NCBI GenBank assembly: GCA_937936785.1 | Contig: CALDDQ010000014.1 | Span: 1 to 64,000, forward strand | Source: an uncultured Endomicrobiia bacterium | GTDB lineage: Bacteria > Elusimicrobiota > Endomicrobiia > DTEH01 | Reading direction: 5' to 3' | Length of the DNA: 64,000 nucleotides | Part shown: positions 55,036-63,081 of the stretch, piece after piece | Numbering within the stretch: position 1 is the first letter of the stretch | Layout: each line of letters begins with the position of its first letter | Translations under genes and position numbers: made by a program | Notes under the pieces: model-generated | What the model was told of the DNA's origin: nothing | Seen by the model: the letters and a program-made list of their open reading frames with translations, nothing else | The model's database searches: none

Positions 55036-56622
55036 ATGAAAAAAGTTTTAATTAGTATTTTATTTATTAATGTGCTATGTGGTTTATCATACACTTTTTT
55101 TGATACAAATGTTAAATATTTAGAGTCAGGAAATTTTAATGAAGTAAAAAAAAATATTGATAAAATAAAAAACCAAAAAGAAAAACAGTTCTATTATGGC
55201 ATTTTACAATTTTATTTGGGACAATATGATGAAGCAGTTGAAAGTGTTAGTATATATTCAGAATTGGAAATAAAAAATCAGCAGATAAAAAGTATAGTTG
55301 ATAATATACATGCAGTAAATGAAATATTAAAAAACGGATATGAAAAGTATGAATCTAAAAATTTTGTTGTTTATTTGAAAGGTAGAGATTTAATTTTAAA
55401 AGATAAAGTTCTTAGAGATTTAGAAAATATATATAAAGAATACGAAAAAATATTTGGTTATTCTCCAAGAGAAGAAAAAGTTAGAGTTGAGATTTATAAT
55501 ACCAAGAAAGAATTTGCCAGATGTTCTACTCTTGGTGAGGATATTGTAGATAAAACTGGTGTTGTCGGGATATGTAAGTATAATAGAATAATGTTACTTT
55601 CACCTGAAAATTTACCTTTTGGTTACAGATGGGTTGATACTCTTGCGCACGAGTATATCCATTTTATTTTAAATAGAATAACAGAATTTAATCTTCCGTT
55701 ATATCTTCATGAAGGGACAGCAAGATATTTTGATACAATGTATAGATCTTCTGTTTCATTAAGTATGACAATTGGAAACTTATCTAATTTATTAGATGCA
55801 AAAGAAAATGATAAAATAATTCATTTTGATAATTTTGTAGGTTCATTAGTGTATCTTGATTCTCAAGAACAGGTTACTTTAGCATTTAACCAGTTGTCAG
55901 ATTTTGTAGATTATTTGATATCAAACTATGGTGTGGATAAATACAAAGATTTTTTGTTTAGTTATAAAAATAAAACTTCAGGAAAAGAAAATTACTATAA
56001 AATTTTTTTAGAACATTTTGATGATATATATAAGAACTGGTTATTATCACTAGAAACAAAGAAAGATATTGTTAAAGATTATAAAGGGGCAAAGTCAGAT
56101 ATTAAATTTTTTGGAGAACAGGATATAAATAATTTAATAGGGCTTAACATTGAAGAATATATAAAACTCGGGGATAAATATTATAATATAAAAAATTATA
56201 AAATAGCTTTATATCAATATGAAAAAGCATTAAGTATAGAACCATATAATCCTGTAGTAATGACAAAAGTTGCAAGAGTAAATATGGAGATAAAAAAATA
56301 TTCTCAGGTGGAAAAAATTCTTTTAGATTGTATAAATATAAATCCAAACTATGTTTCTGCATATGAACTATTATTTGAATTTTATTATTTAAATGGACAA
56401 TTTGACAAAATTATAAAATTGTATGAAATTATTTTGGACATTAATCCATTTAATTATAATATAAGAAAAAAGATTGCTGAAGTTTATTCTGATTTGGGAA
56501 AGATCAATGCAGCAATAATAGAATATGAAATGGTTAAAATTTTGGTACCAGACGATGCAGAGGTGAACGAAAGGTTAAATTCTTTATTTGAATATATTAA
56601 AATAAAAGGAAATAAAAAATGA
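55036..56622 (+). CDS. Exported gluzincin-type (peptidase MA-like) protein with TPR repeats
   Basis: A 528-residue protein. Residues 1-20 form a signal peptide. A metallopeptidase MA-like domain has HEYIH at 205-209 and a downstream glutamate at 226 (LHEGTARYF), giving the HExxH...E zinc ligand set of gluzincins, so it may be an active protease. From about residue 375 TPR repeats follow (YYNIKNYKIALYQYEKALSI, YSQVEKILLDCININPNY and others). It lies two bases after the DUF4175 gene, and a role in processing envelope partners is an inference. Confidence 0.8.
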   Translation: MKKVLISILFINVLCGLSYTFFDTNVKYLESGNFNEVKKNIDKIKNQKEKQFYYGILQFYLGQYDEAVESVSIYSELEIKNQQIKSIVDNIHAVNEILKNGYEKYESKNFVVYLKGRDLILKDKVLRDLENIYKEYEKIFGYSPREEKVRVEIYNTKKEFARCSTLGEDIVDKTGVVGICKYNRIMLLSPENLPFGYRWVDTLAHEYIHFILNRITEFNLPLYLHEGTARYFDTMYRSSVSLSMTIGNLSNLLDAKENDKIIHFDNFVGSLVYLDSQEQVTLAFNQLSDFVDYLISNYGVDKYKDFLFSYKNKTSGKENYYKIFLEHFDDIYKNWLLSLETKKDIVKDYKGAKSDIKFFGEQDINNLIGLNIEEYIKLGDKYYNIKNYKIALYQYEKALSIEPYNPVVMTKVARVNMEIKKYSQVEKILLDCININPNYVSAYELLFEFYYLNGQFDKIIKLYEIILDINPFNYNIRKKIAEVYSDLGKINAAIIEYEMVKILVPDDAEVNERLNSLFEYIKIKGNKK

Positions 56623-57278
56623 GTTTTGTTGATAAAAAAGAAATAAGATGTGTTTGTGGAAAAATTTTTAGTTCGAGGATAGTGATTACAGTTAATGTGG
56701 GACAGGATGAGTTTTATAAAGAAGTTATTTTAAATGGGCAATTTAATATAGTTCAGTGTCCAGAGTGTAAGAAAATGCTGTATGTAGAAGTTCCATTTTT
56801 TTATTTAGAACCTGCTGAAAGTATTGTTATATATGTTTTCCCAAAAAGTTATGAACAAGAAAAAGAAAAATATATTTCACAAGCAAATGATAACTTCAAA
56901 TTAGCAATTAGTTCCATAGAAGAAATTGAAAACAAACCACAAGAATATTTTTTAAAAGTAATGTTTGGAATTGAAGAACTGGTGGATTTTCTTTTATTAC
57001 AAAAAGAAGAAAGAGAAGAGATGGACTTATTGTTACAGATTGCAAAAGATATGGAATTGAAAATTATAGAATTACCTGCTGGTAAAGCGAAACAAAAAAG
57101 TTTTATATCTAAACTTCCTTCAGTTAACAAACCAATTTTTGATGATGTGTTAATTGGTTTAGAAAGAGTTGTTAAAAAATATTCGCAATTAAAAATTTAT
57201 AAAAGTTTGTTAGATAAAATAAACTCAGATAAAATATTTAAACAAGAATTGAAAGAATTAATAGAATTAGTTAAGTAA
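56619..57278 (+). CDS. CpXC domain protein
   Basis: A 219-residue soluble protein. The N-terminal 65 residues contain paired CxC/CxxC zinc-ribbon-like motifs, CVCGKIF near residue 11 and VQCPECKKMLYVEVP near residue 46, as in the CpXC family. The remainder is helical and charged with no recognised fold. CpXC proteins are uncharacterised. It overlaps the metalloprotease gene by four bases and is followed by the DUF2851 gene after 14 bases. Confidence 0.75.
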   Translation: MSFVDKKEIRCVCGKIFSSRIVITVNVGQDEFYKEVILNGQFNIVQCPECKKMLYVEVPFFYLEPAESIVIYVFPKSYEQEKEKYISQANDNFKLAISSIEEIENKPQEYFLKVMFGIEELVDFLLLQKEEREEMDLLLQIAKDMELKIIELPAGKAKQKSFISKLPSVNKPIFDDVLIGLERVVKKYSQLKIYKSLLDKINSDKIFKQELKELIELVK

Positions 57279-57292
57279 TAAAAACTGAAAAT

Positions 57293-58780
57293 ATGAAGAA
57301 AGAAACTTATTATAAAATAAGAAAGAAAAATATTATTTCTAAAGATAAATTATTACAACTTCATAATGATTTTATGCCTGAATTTTGTGAAGATACTATT
57401 AAAAATATTTGGTATAAACACGGATATAAGAATGAATCTTTAAGAACTACTGATGGTAAAAAAGTTATAGTATTAAATGCTGGAGAATACAATCCTGTTG
57501 ATGGACCAGATTTTGTTAATGCAAAAATTATAGTTGATGGCAAAGAATTAAATGGCAAAGTGGAAGTACATTTAAAAAGATCTGATTGGATTAAACATAA
57601 ACATATTGATAATCCTAAATACAAAGATACCATAATGCATGTGTTTTTTGAAGATGACATAGATAAAATAAACTATAATATAGATGAACTTTGTTTAAAA
57701 GATAAAATTGATGATAAATTTATAGAAGAGTTAGACATTGTTAACAACAAGTATGTGCATAGAAAAAATAATTTGTGTGGAAAAAGTTTGTTTCATAAAG
57801 ACTATAATTATTTAGAGGAAATTTTAATTGCAAGTGCAGAAGTTAGGTTAAATATTAAGTCAGAACAATTTGCTCTATGGTTTTATGACAAGTTGAGAGA
57901 GGAACAGTTGTTATATGAACGTATTGCAGAAGTTTATGGATATATGAAAAATAGAGAAAATTTTATGCTTTTAGCGAGGTTATTACCACTGAAAAAAATT
58001 AGAAAATTTGTGAAACAGTATTCTGTAGGAGAACAAAAAAAAGTTATAGAGACAATATTTTTTGGAGTTAGTGGTTTTTTGGATGGAGAAAAATTTAATT
58101 CTGAAAATGATTATTGGCTAAGATTAAAAGATAATTGGGAGAAATCGTTAAAAAAATATTTTAAAAAAACTGTAGATAAAACAAAATGGAATTATTATAA
58201 AACAATGCCAACAAGTTATCCTGAAAGAAAAATATATGCTTTGTCAAAGTTTGTGTCACAATTTGTTAATATACATATAAATCAACATTTATTAAATACA
58301 ATTTTATTACACAACGAAAGTGAAGTTTTAAAACATTACATAAACATTTTTTACCAACCTGCGGAAGATTTTTTTGCTAATAAGGCAAGTTTTGATTCAA
58401 AAGATTTTGGTATAAAAATGCCATTGTTTAGTAAAGAAAAAACTTATGTTATGTTAATAAATGTTATTTTCCCTTATTTGATATATAAATCAAAAAGTGA
58501 TGATACAAAGAAAATTTATGATAAAGTAATGAAAATATACAAATCAATAAATTATTGTGAAAAAAATAAAATTGTAAAAGATTTTATTAGTAAACTAATT
58601 ATATATCCTGAATATAGAAAATATTTTGAATCAAAATTAATGTTTTCACAAGGAATTATACAATTATACAAAGATTTTTGTTATCCTAATAAAGGTGAGT
58701 GTAAATATTGTAAGTTGCCGGAAGTGTTTAAATATAAACCTAATGATTCAACGGATAATTTTGAATTTATAAGATTATGA
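57293..58780 (+). CDS. DUF2851 family protein
   Basis: A 495-residue protein. Near residue 60 it has VLNAGEYNPVDGPDFVNAKIIVDG and then GKVEVHLKRSDWIKH, the DUF2851 core, which resembles a small nuclease-like beta fold (D, E and K residues clustered). The C-terminus has a cysteine-rich end, KGECKYCKLPEVF, a possible zinc site. The family is mostly from Bacteroidota and relatives and has no known function. It overlaps the next gene by four bases. Confidence 0.8.
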   Translation: MKKETYYKIRKKNIISKDKLLQLHNDFMPEFCEDTIKNIWYKHGYKNESLRTTDGKKVIVLNAGEYNPVDGPDFVNAKIIVDGKELNGKVEVHLKRSDWIKHKHIDNPKYKDTIMHVFFEDDIDKINYNIDELCLKDKIDDKFIEELDIVNNKYVHRKNNLCGKSLFHKDYNYLEEILIASAEVRLNIKSEQFALWFYDKLREEQLLYERIAEVYGYMKNRENFMLLARLLPLKKIRKFVKQYSVGEQKKVIETIFFGVSGFLDGEKFNSENDYWLRLKDNWEKSLKKYFKKTVDKTKWNYYKTMPTSYPERKIYALSKFVSQFVNIHINQHLLNTILLHNESEVLKHYINIFYQPAEDFFANKASFDSKDFGIKMPLFSKEKTYVMLINVIFPYLIYKSKSDDTKKIYDKVMKIYKSINYCEKNKIVKDFISKLIIYPEYRKYFESKLMFSQGIIQLYKDFCYPNKGECKYCKLPEVFKYKPNDSTDNFEFIRL

Positions 58781-59994
58781 TAAAAATTGAGTCAGGACAA
58801 ATACTAGATATTTTATTTAGTTCAGAGAGAAATGTTTTAGTTAAAGAAATTATACATTTTTTAAAAGAGCAGAAAGTGAAACATTATTTTGTTGGCGGTG
58901 CTGTTCGTGATGCGATAGAATATGTAATAAAAAGAACAGACAAGTTTGTAATGCAGGACATAGATATTGTTGTTATAGATTTAAAACTGAATTTGTTAGT
59001 TGAAAAAATTTTAAAGATAAAATATTTTAGAGATGCAAAAGTTAAGTTGTATCCAGAATTTTTTACTGCGACAGTAATAGTGAAAGATTTTAGAATTGAT
59101 TTATCAAATCCAAGAAAAGAAAAATATTTGTATAATGGTAGCTTGCCTAAAGTTTTTAAGGGGACAAGATATGATGATTTGCTAAGGCGAGATTTTAGTG
59201 TGAATGCAATAAGTTTGTTATATTTTCCAAATATAGATTGTTATAAGTTTTATGATCCATGTAATGGAATAAAAGATTTATTAGATAAAAAAATAAAAAT
59301 TTTACATAAAAAAAGTTTTTATGATGATCCTACACGAATTATTCGTGCAATAAGATTTGTTAGTTCTTTAAATTATACTTTTGAAAAACACACAGAGAAA
59401 TTATTAAAATCTGCAATAAAAAAAAATGTTTTAGAAAAAATTTCTAAGCAAAGGTTGAATAACGAATTTGTTTTGTTAATTAAAAAAGGAGAAAATATTG
59501 GATTTGCAATGAAGTTGTTAGAAAAATACAATGTTTCTAATAATTATGCCATGGTTAAAGATTTAATCTCAGTTATTAAATTAAAAAGTAAAAAGTTAGA
59601 ATTAAAAAATGTTGAACAGAAAAATAGGTTTTATATTAGGCTAATGTATATTTTAGACAATTTGCCAGATAAAAAAAAATATTATAACATAAAAATATTT
59701 ATTAAACAAAAATTGAATATTTTAAATTTGTCTCGGGAAGATAAATTTGAAATTATGAATGCTGTTGATGTGTTATATTTTAATAAAGGAAAAATTAATT
59801 CTTGGATTGATATATATTTAAAAGTTTTTAATAAAAAAATTTTTGTTCCATTTTTATGTGCGCAAGATTTAATAAGAACAGGTTTTGTTGAAAGAACAAA
59901 AATTGCTGACACTTTATTTAAGTTAAATAATTTACAACAAATTGGAAAAATAAGAACTAAAAGCGAAGCTATTGAGTTTTTGAAAAGATGCTAA
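58777..59994 (+). CDS. tRNA nucleotidyltransferase / poly(A) polymerase family protein
   Basis: A 405-residue class II nucleotidyltransferase. FVGGAVRDAIEY near residue 40 and the metal aspartates in MQDIDIVVID near 70 form the head; RRDFSVNAISL near 145 and RIIRAIRFVSSLNY near 187 are the neck motifs. The C-terminal half is helical and divergent, with no HD domain. Either CCA addition or polyadenylation is possible; the tRNA-Gly here does not encode CCA, so a CCA-adding enzyme is required in the cell. Confidence 0.88.
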   Translation: MIKIESGQILDILFSSERNVLVKEIIHFLKEQKVKHYFVGGAVRDAIEYVIKRTDKFVMQDIDIVVIDLKLNLLVEKILKIKYFRDAKVKLYPEFFTATVIVKDFRIDLSNPRKEKYLYNGSLPKVFKGTRYDDLLRRDFSVNAISLLYFPNIDCYKFYDPCNGIKDLLDKKIKILHKKSFYDDPTRIIRAIRFVSSLNYTFEKHTEKLLKSAIKKNVLEKISKQRLNNEFVLLIKKGENIGFAMKLLEKYNVSNNYAMVKDLISVIKLKSKKLELKNVEQKNRFYIRLMYILDNLPDKKKYYNIKIFIKQKLNILNLSREDKFEIMNAVDVLYFNKGKINSWIDIYLKVFNKKIFVPFLCAQDLIRTGFVERTKIADTLFKLNNLQQIGKIRTKSEAIEFLKRC

Positions 59995-60051
59995 TATTAA
60001 TATCTTAATTTAATTCTTGAGATTATAATAAAAATAAAGTAAAAAAAAACA

Positions 60052-60687
60052 ATGAATTTATTAGTAAGATTATTTGTTCAATATCCTGTTTTACTTTTAG
60101 CGATTACAGTTCATGAATACTCTCATGGTAAAATGGCTGAAAAGTTTGGAGATGATACTGCTCGGGTTATGGGAAGGTTATCTCTTAACCCTGTAGTTCA
60201 TATGGACATTATAGGAACTGTAATTTTACCATTATTATCAATTATAACTGGGGCACCATTATTTGGTTGGGCGAAACCTGTCCCTGTTAACATGTACCAT
60301 ATGAATAAGAAACAAATAATATTTGTAAGTTTAGCAGGGTCATTGGCTAATTTTTTAACAGCAGGAATATTTGCTTTTATATTTCATATTTTAAGGATAT
60401 ATAAAATAGATTTTCAGGGTAGTGAGATGCTTTTTATATATGCTATATTAATAAACATTGTCCTTGCAGTTTTTAACTTGGTTCCAATACCACCATTAGA
60501 TGGTAGTAAAGTTTTGTCAAGTTTACTTCCCGGTAATTTAGCATATAAATATGAATCTGCAATGGCACAGTACGGTTTTTTTTTAATACTAATACTTTTG
60601 TCAACAGGAATTTTGTGGGCATTTTTATCTCCGATAATAAATTTTTTAATACATCTTTTTATACCAAATTTTTGGGGAATTTTTTAA
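60052..60687 (+). CDS. Site-2 protease family membrane metallopeptidase (M50)
   Basis: A 211-residue membrane zinc protease without PDZ domain. HEYSH at residues 21-25 is the zinc motif, LSLNPVVHMD gives the conserved N-P and H, and NLVPIPPLDGSKVLS near 145 holds the third-ligand aspartate. This small SREBP S2P-like type commonly precedes trpS and the scpA-scpB pair, exactly as here. It is different from RseP at 17544. Substrate unknown. Confidence 0.9.
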   Translation: MNLLVRLFVQYPVLLLAITVHEYSHGKMAEKFGDDTARVMGRLSLNPVVHMDIIGTVILPLLSIITGAPLFGWAKPVPVNMYHMNKKQIIFVSLAGSLANFLTAGIFAFIFHILRIYKIDFQGSEMLFIYAILINIVLAVFNLVPIPPLDGSKVLSSLLPGNLAYKYESAMAQYGFFLILILLSTGILWAFLSPIINFLIHLFIPNFWGIF

Positions 60688-61665
60688 ATGAAAGAAATAA
60701 TTTTATCTGGCATGCGACCGACAGGAAAGCTACATATAGGACATTTGATTGGTGTCATAAATAATTGGAAAATATTGCAGGAAAAATATAACTGTTTTTT
60801 TTTTATTGCTGATTTTCATGCTTTAACCACAGAATATAATAATATAAAAGAAATAAAAGATTATGTCTATGAGATGGTTTTAGACTGGCTATCTTGCGGA
60901 ATAGATCCACAGAAAAGTACAATTTTTTGTCAATCAGATGTTTACCAACATTGCGAATTACACTTAATTTTTTCAATGTTAACACCACTTGGTTGGTTAT
61001 ATAGTTGTCCTACATATAAAGAACAATTAAAAGAACAATCAAGTAAAGATTTAAAAACTTATGGTTTTTTAGGATATCCTGTATTACAAGCAGCAGATAT
61101 TTTGTTATATAAATCGACAAAAGTTCCTGTAGGTAAAGACCAGATTCCGCATGTAGAATTAACACGCGAAATTGCTCGTAGGTTTAATTCTTTATATTCG
61201 GAAATATTTCCAGAACCTATACCTTTGTTGACAGAATTTCCTTACTTACCAGGTATAGATGGCAGAAAAATGTCAAAATCGTACAACAACTGCATTTTTT
61301 TATCAGATGATCCTAAAACTATAAAAAATAAAGTTGCAAAAATGTTTACTGATCCTAAGAAGATACATAAAACAGATCCTGGAGATCCAACAAACTGTGT
61401 TGTTTATGCATTCCAGAAAATTTTTAGTCAGAATTATAAAGAAATTGAGATATTATGTAAAACTGGCAAATTAGGATGTGTGGAAGATAAAAATAATTTA
61501 ACAAAAGTTTTAGAAACAGTTTTGATACCAATACAGGAAAAAAGAAAATCTTATGATAAGAATAACGTAAAACAAATTTTAGTTTCAGGCAAAAATACTG
61601 CCACAACTGTTGCCCAGGAAACTATTTCTCAAGTAAAGAAACTTATAGGTTTGGGGATACAATAA
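60688..61665 (+). CDS. trpS: Tryptophanyl-tRNA synthetase
   Basis: A 325-residue class I aminoacyl-tRNA synthetase. The HIGH motif (GKLHIGH) is at residues 16-19 and KMSKS at 194-198 (GRKMSKSYNN). DFHALTTEY and the KVPVGKDQIPHVELTREIA block bind tryptophan and ATP. Full length for the bacterial type. Its ATG begins one base after the M50 stop, and scpA follows three bases after its own stop. Confidence 0.96.
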   Translation: MKEIILSGMRPTGKLHIGHLIGVINNWKILQEKYNCFFFIADFHALTTEYNNIKEIKDYVYEMVLDWLSCGIDPQKSTIFCQSDVYQHCELHLIFSMLTPLGWLYSCPTYKEQLKEQSSKDLKTYGFLGYPVLQAADILLYKSTKVPVGKDQIPHVELTREIARRFNSLYSEIFPEPIPLLTEFPYLPGIDGRKMSKSYNNCIFLSDDPKTIKNKVAKMFTDPKKIHKTDPGDPTNCVVYAFQKIFSQNYKEIEILCKTGKLGCVEDKNNLTKVLETVLIPIQEKRKSYDKNNVKQILVSGKNTATTVAQETISQVKKLIGLGIQ

Positions 61666-61667
61666 AG

Positions 61668-62372
61668 ATGACATATCAGGTAAATCTTGACATTTTTGAA
61701 GGTCCGTTAGATTTGTTATTATATTTAATAAAAAAGAATAATTTAAATATTTACGATATTCAGATTTCTTTTATAACACATCAATACTTGGAATATATAG
61801 ATCTTATGAAAGAATTGAACTTAGATGTTGCGGGTGAATTTTTGGTTATGGCGACAACTTTAATGGAAATAAAATCTAAAAGTTTGCTACCAAAACAATC
61901 AGAAGAATTAGAAAATGAGATAGAAACAGTAAAAAAACAGTTAGTAGATAGATTGTTAGAATATCAAAAATATAAAAGTATAGTAGCGAACTTTTTTAAA
62001 CCAAGGATACAGGTTGAGGCAAATGTTTATTATAGAAAATTACCAATATTTTCTGATGATGACTATTATATGGAAGCAACAGTGTTTGATCTATTAACAG
62101 CATTAAATGGAATATTGAAAAAGGTACCAAAAGAAGTAAAAGAAATAGTTTATGAAGAAATTCATATTGAAGAAAAAATGAGAGTTATAATGGAAATGTT
62201 AAAAGATAAACAATACATTTCTTTTGAAGAACTTATTTTACAAGAACAAACAAGGAGAGAAATTATTATAATGTTTTTAGCATTGTTGGAATTGATAAAA
62301 ACAAGACAAGTTATTGCAAGACAGAAAGATGCTTTTGGTGAGATTAGGATTTATCCAATAGTTTATAGTTAA
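61668..62372 (+). CDS. scpA: Segregation and condensation protein ScpA
   Basis: A 234-residue kleisin. FEGPLDLLLYLIKKNNLNIYD is the ScpA N-terminal signature, followed by the AGEFLVMATTLMEIKSKSLLP helix that contacts the SMC neck. The C-terminal winged-helix part (QEQTRREIIIMFLALLELIKTRQV) binds the SMC head. It bridges SMC heads together with ScpB. Its SMC partner is encoded at 32138. Confidence 0.95.
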   Translation: MTYQVNLDIFEGPLDLLLYLIKKNNLNIYDIQISFITHQYLEYIDLMKELNLDVAGEFLVMATTLMEIKSKSLLPKQSEELENEIETVKKQLVDRLLEYQKYKSIVANFFKPRIQVEANVYYRKLPIFSDDDYYMEATVFDLLTALNGILKKVPKEVKEIVYEEIHIEEKMRVIMEMLKDKQYISFEELILQEQTRREIIIMFLALLELIKTRQVIARQKDAFGEIRIYPIVYS

Positions 62373-62420
62373 ATAAAGTATTGAATCATCACAAGAAAAG
62401 TTTAAGGAGTATTGATTTTT

Positions 62421-63065
62421 ATGGAACGAGAATTTGTCAAAGGTATAATAGAAACATTGTTATTTATAACAGATAAACCATTAAATAAAGAAAAGATAGT
62501 AGAGTTAATAGCAGACAAAGAAGTAAAAGAAGATTTAGTTATTGAATTAATTAATGAAATTGCTACTCAATATATAAAAAGTTCTGCAATAGAACTTCGT
62601 GAGGTTGCAGGTGGGTACCAGTTTTCTACAAAACCTGATTACAGTGAGTATGTGAGAAGATTATATCGTGATAGAACTTTGTTAAGATTATCACCATCTT
62701 CACTTGAAACTCTCGCAATAGTTGCTTATAGACAACCTATTACTAAAGCAGAAATAGAAGAAACCAGAGGTGTTGATTCTACTTCAGTCATAGATACTTT
62801 ATTAGAAAAAAAACTTATTAAAATAATAGGTAGAAAAGAAATTCCTGGTAGACCTTTACTATATGGAACTACACAAGATTTTTTAAAACAGTTTGGATTA
62901 AATTCGTTAACAGATTTACCACCAGTAGATCAGTTTTTATCAGAAAATGAACAACAAGAAACTCAAGAATTTGTTCAGGAAAATGTAAGTACGAAAAATA
63001 GTAGTGAACAAGAATTTTCTACTTATGTAGAAAAAGATGATGAAAAAAAAATAACAGATTTATAA
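62421..63065 (+). CDS. scpB: Segregation and condensation protein ScpB
   Basis: The track starts at a TTG two bases from the AAGGAG; the ATG at 62421, 11 bases after it, is preferred and gives 214 residues. Two winged-helix domains are visible, with LSPSSLETLAIVAYRQPITKAEI near residue 88 and IKIIGRKEIPGRPLLYGTT near 130 as family hallmarks. The last 45 residues are acidic, Gln/Glu-rich and probably disordered. ScpB dimerises and binds ScpA in the SMC complex. Confidence 0.94.
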   Translation: MEREFVKGIIETLLFITDKPLNKEKIVELIADKEVKEDLVIELINEIATQYIKSSAIELREVAGGYQFSTKPDYSEYVRRLYRDRTLLRLSPSSLETLAIVAYRQPITKAEIEETRGVDSTSVIDTLLEKKLIKIIGRKEIPGRPLLYGTTQDFLKQFGLNSLTDLPPVDQFLSENEQQETQEFVQENVSTKNSSEQEFSTYVEKDDEKKITDL

Positions 63066-63081
63066 TAGAACTTTAACTTTT

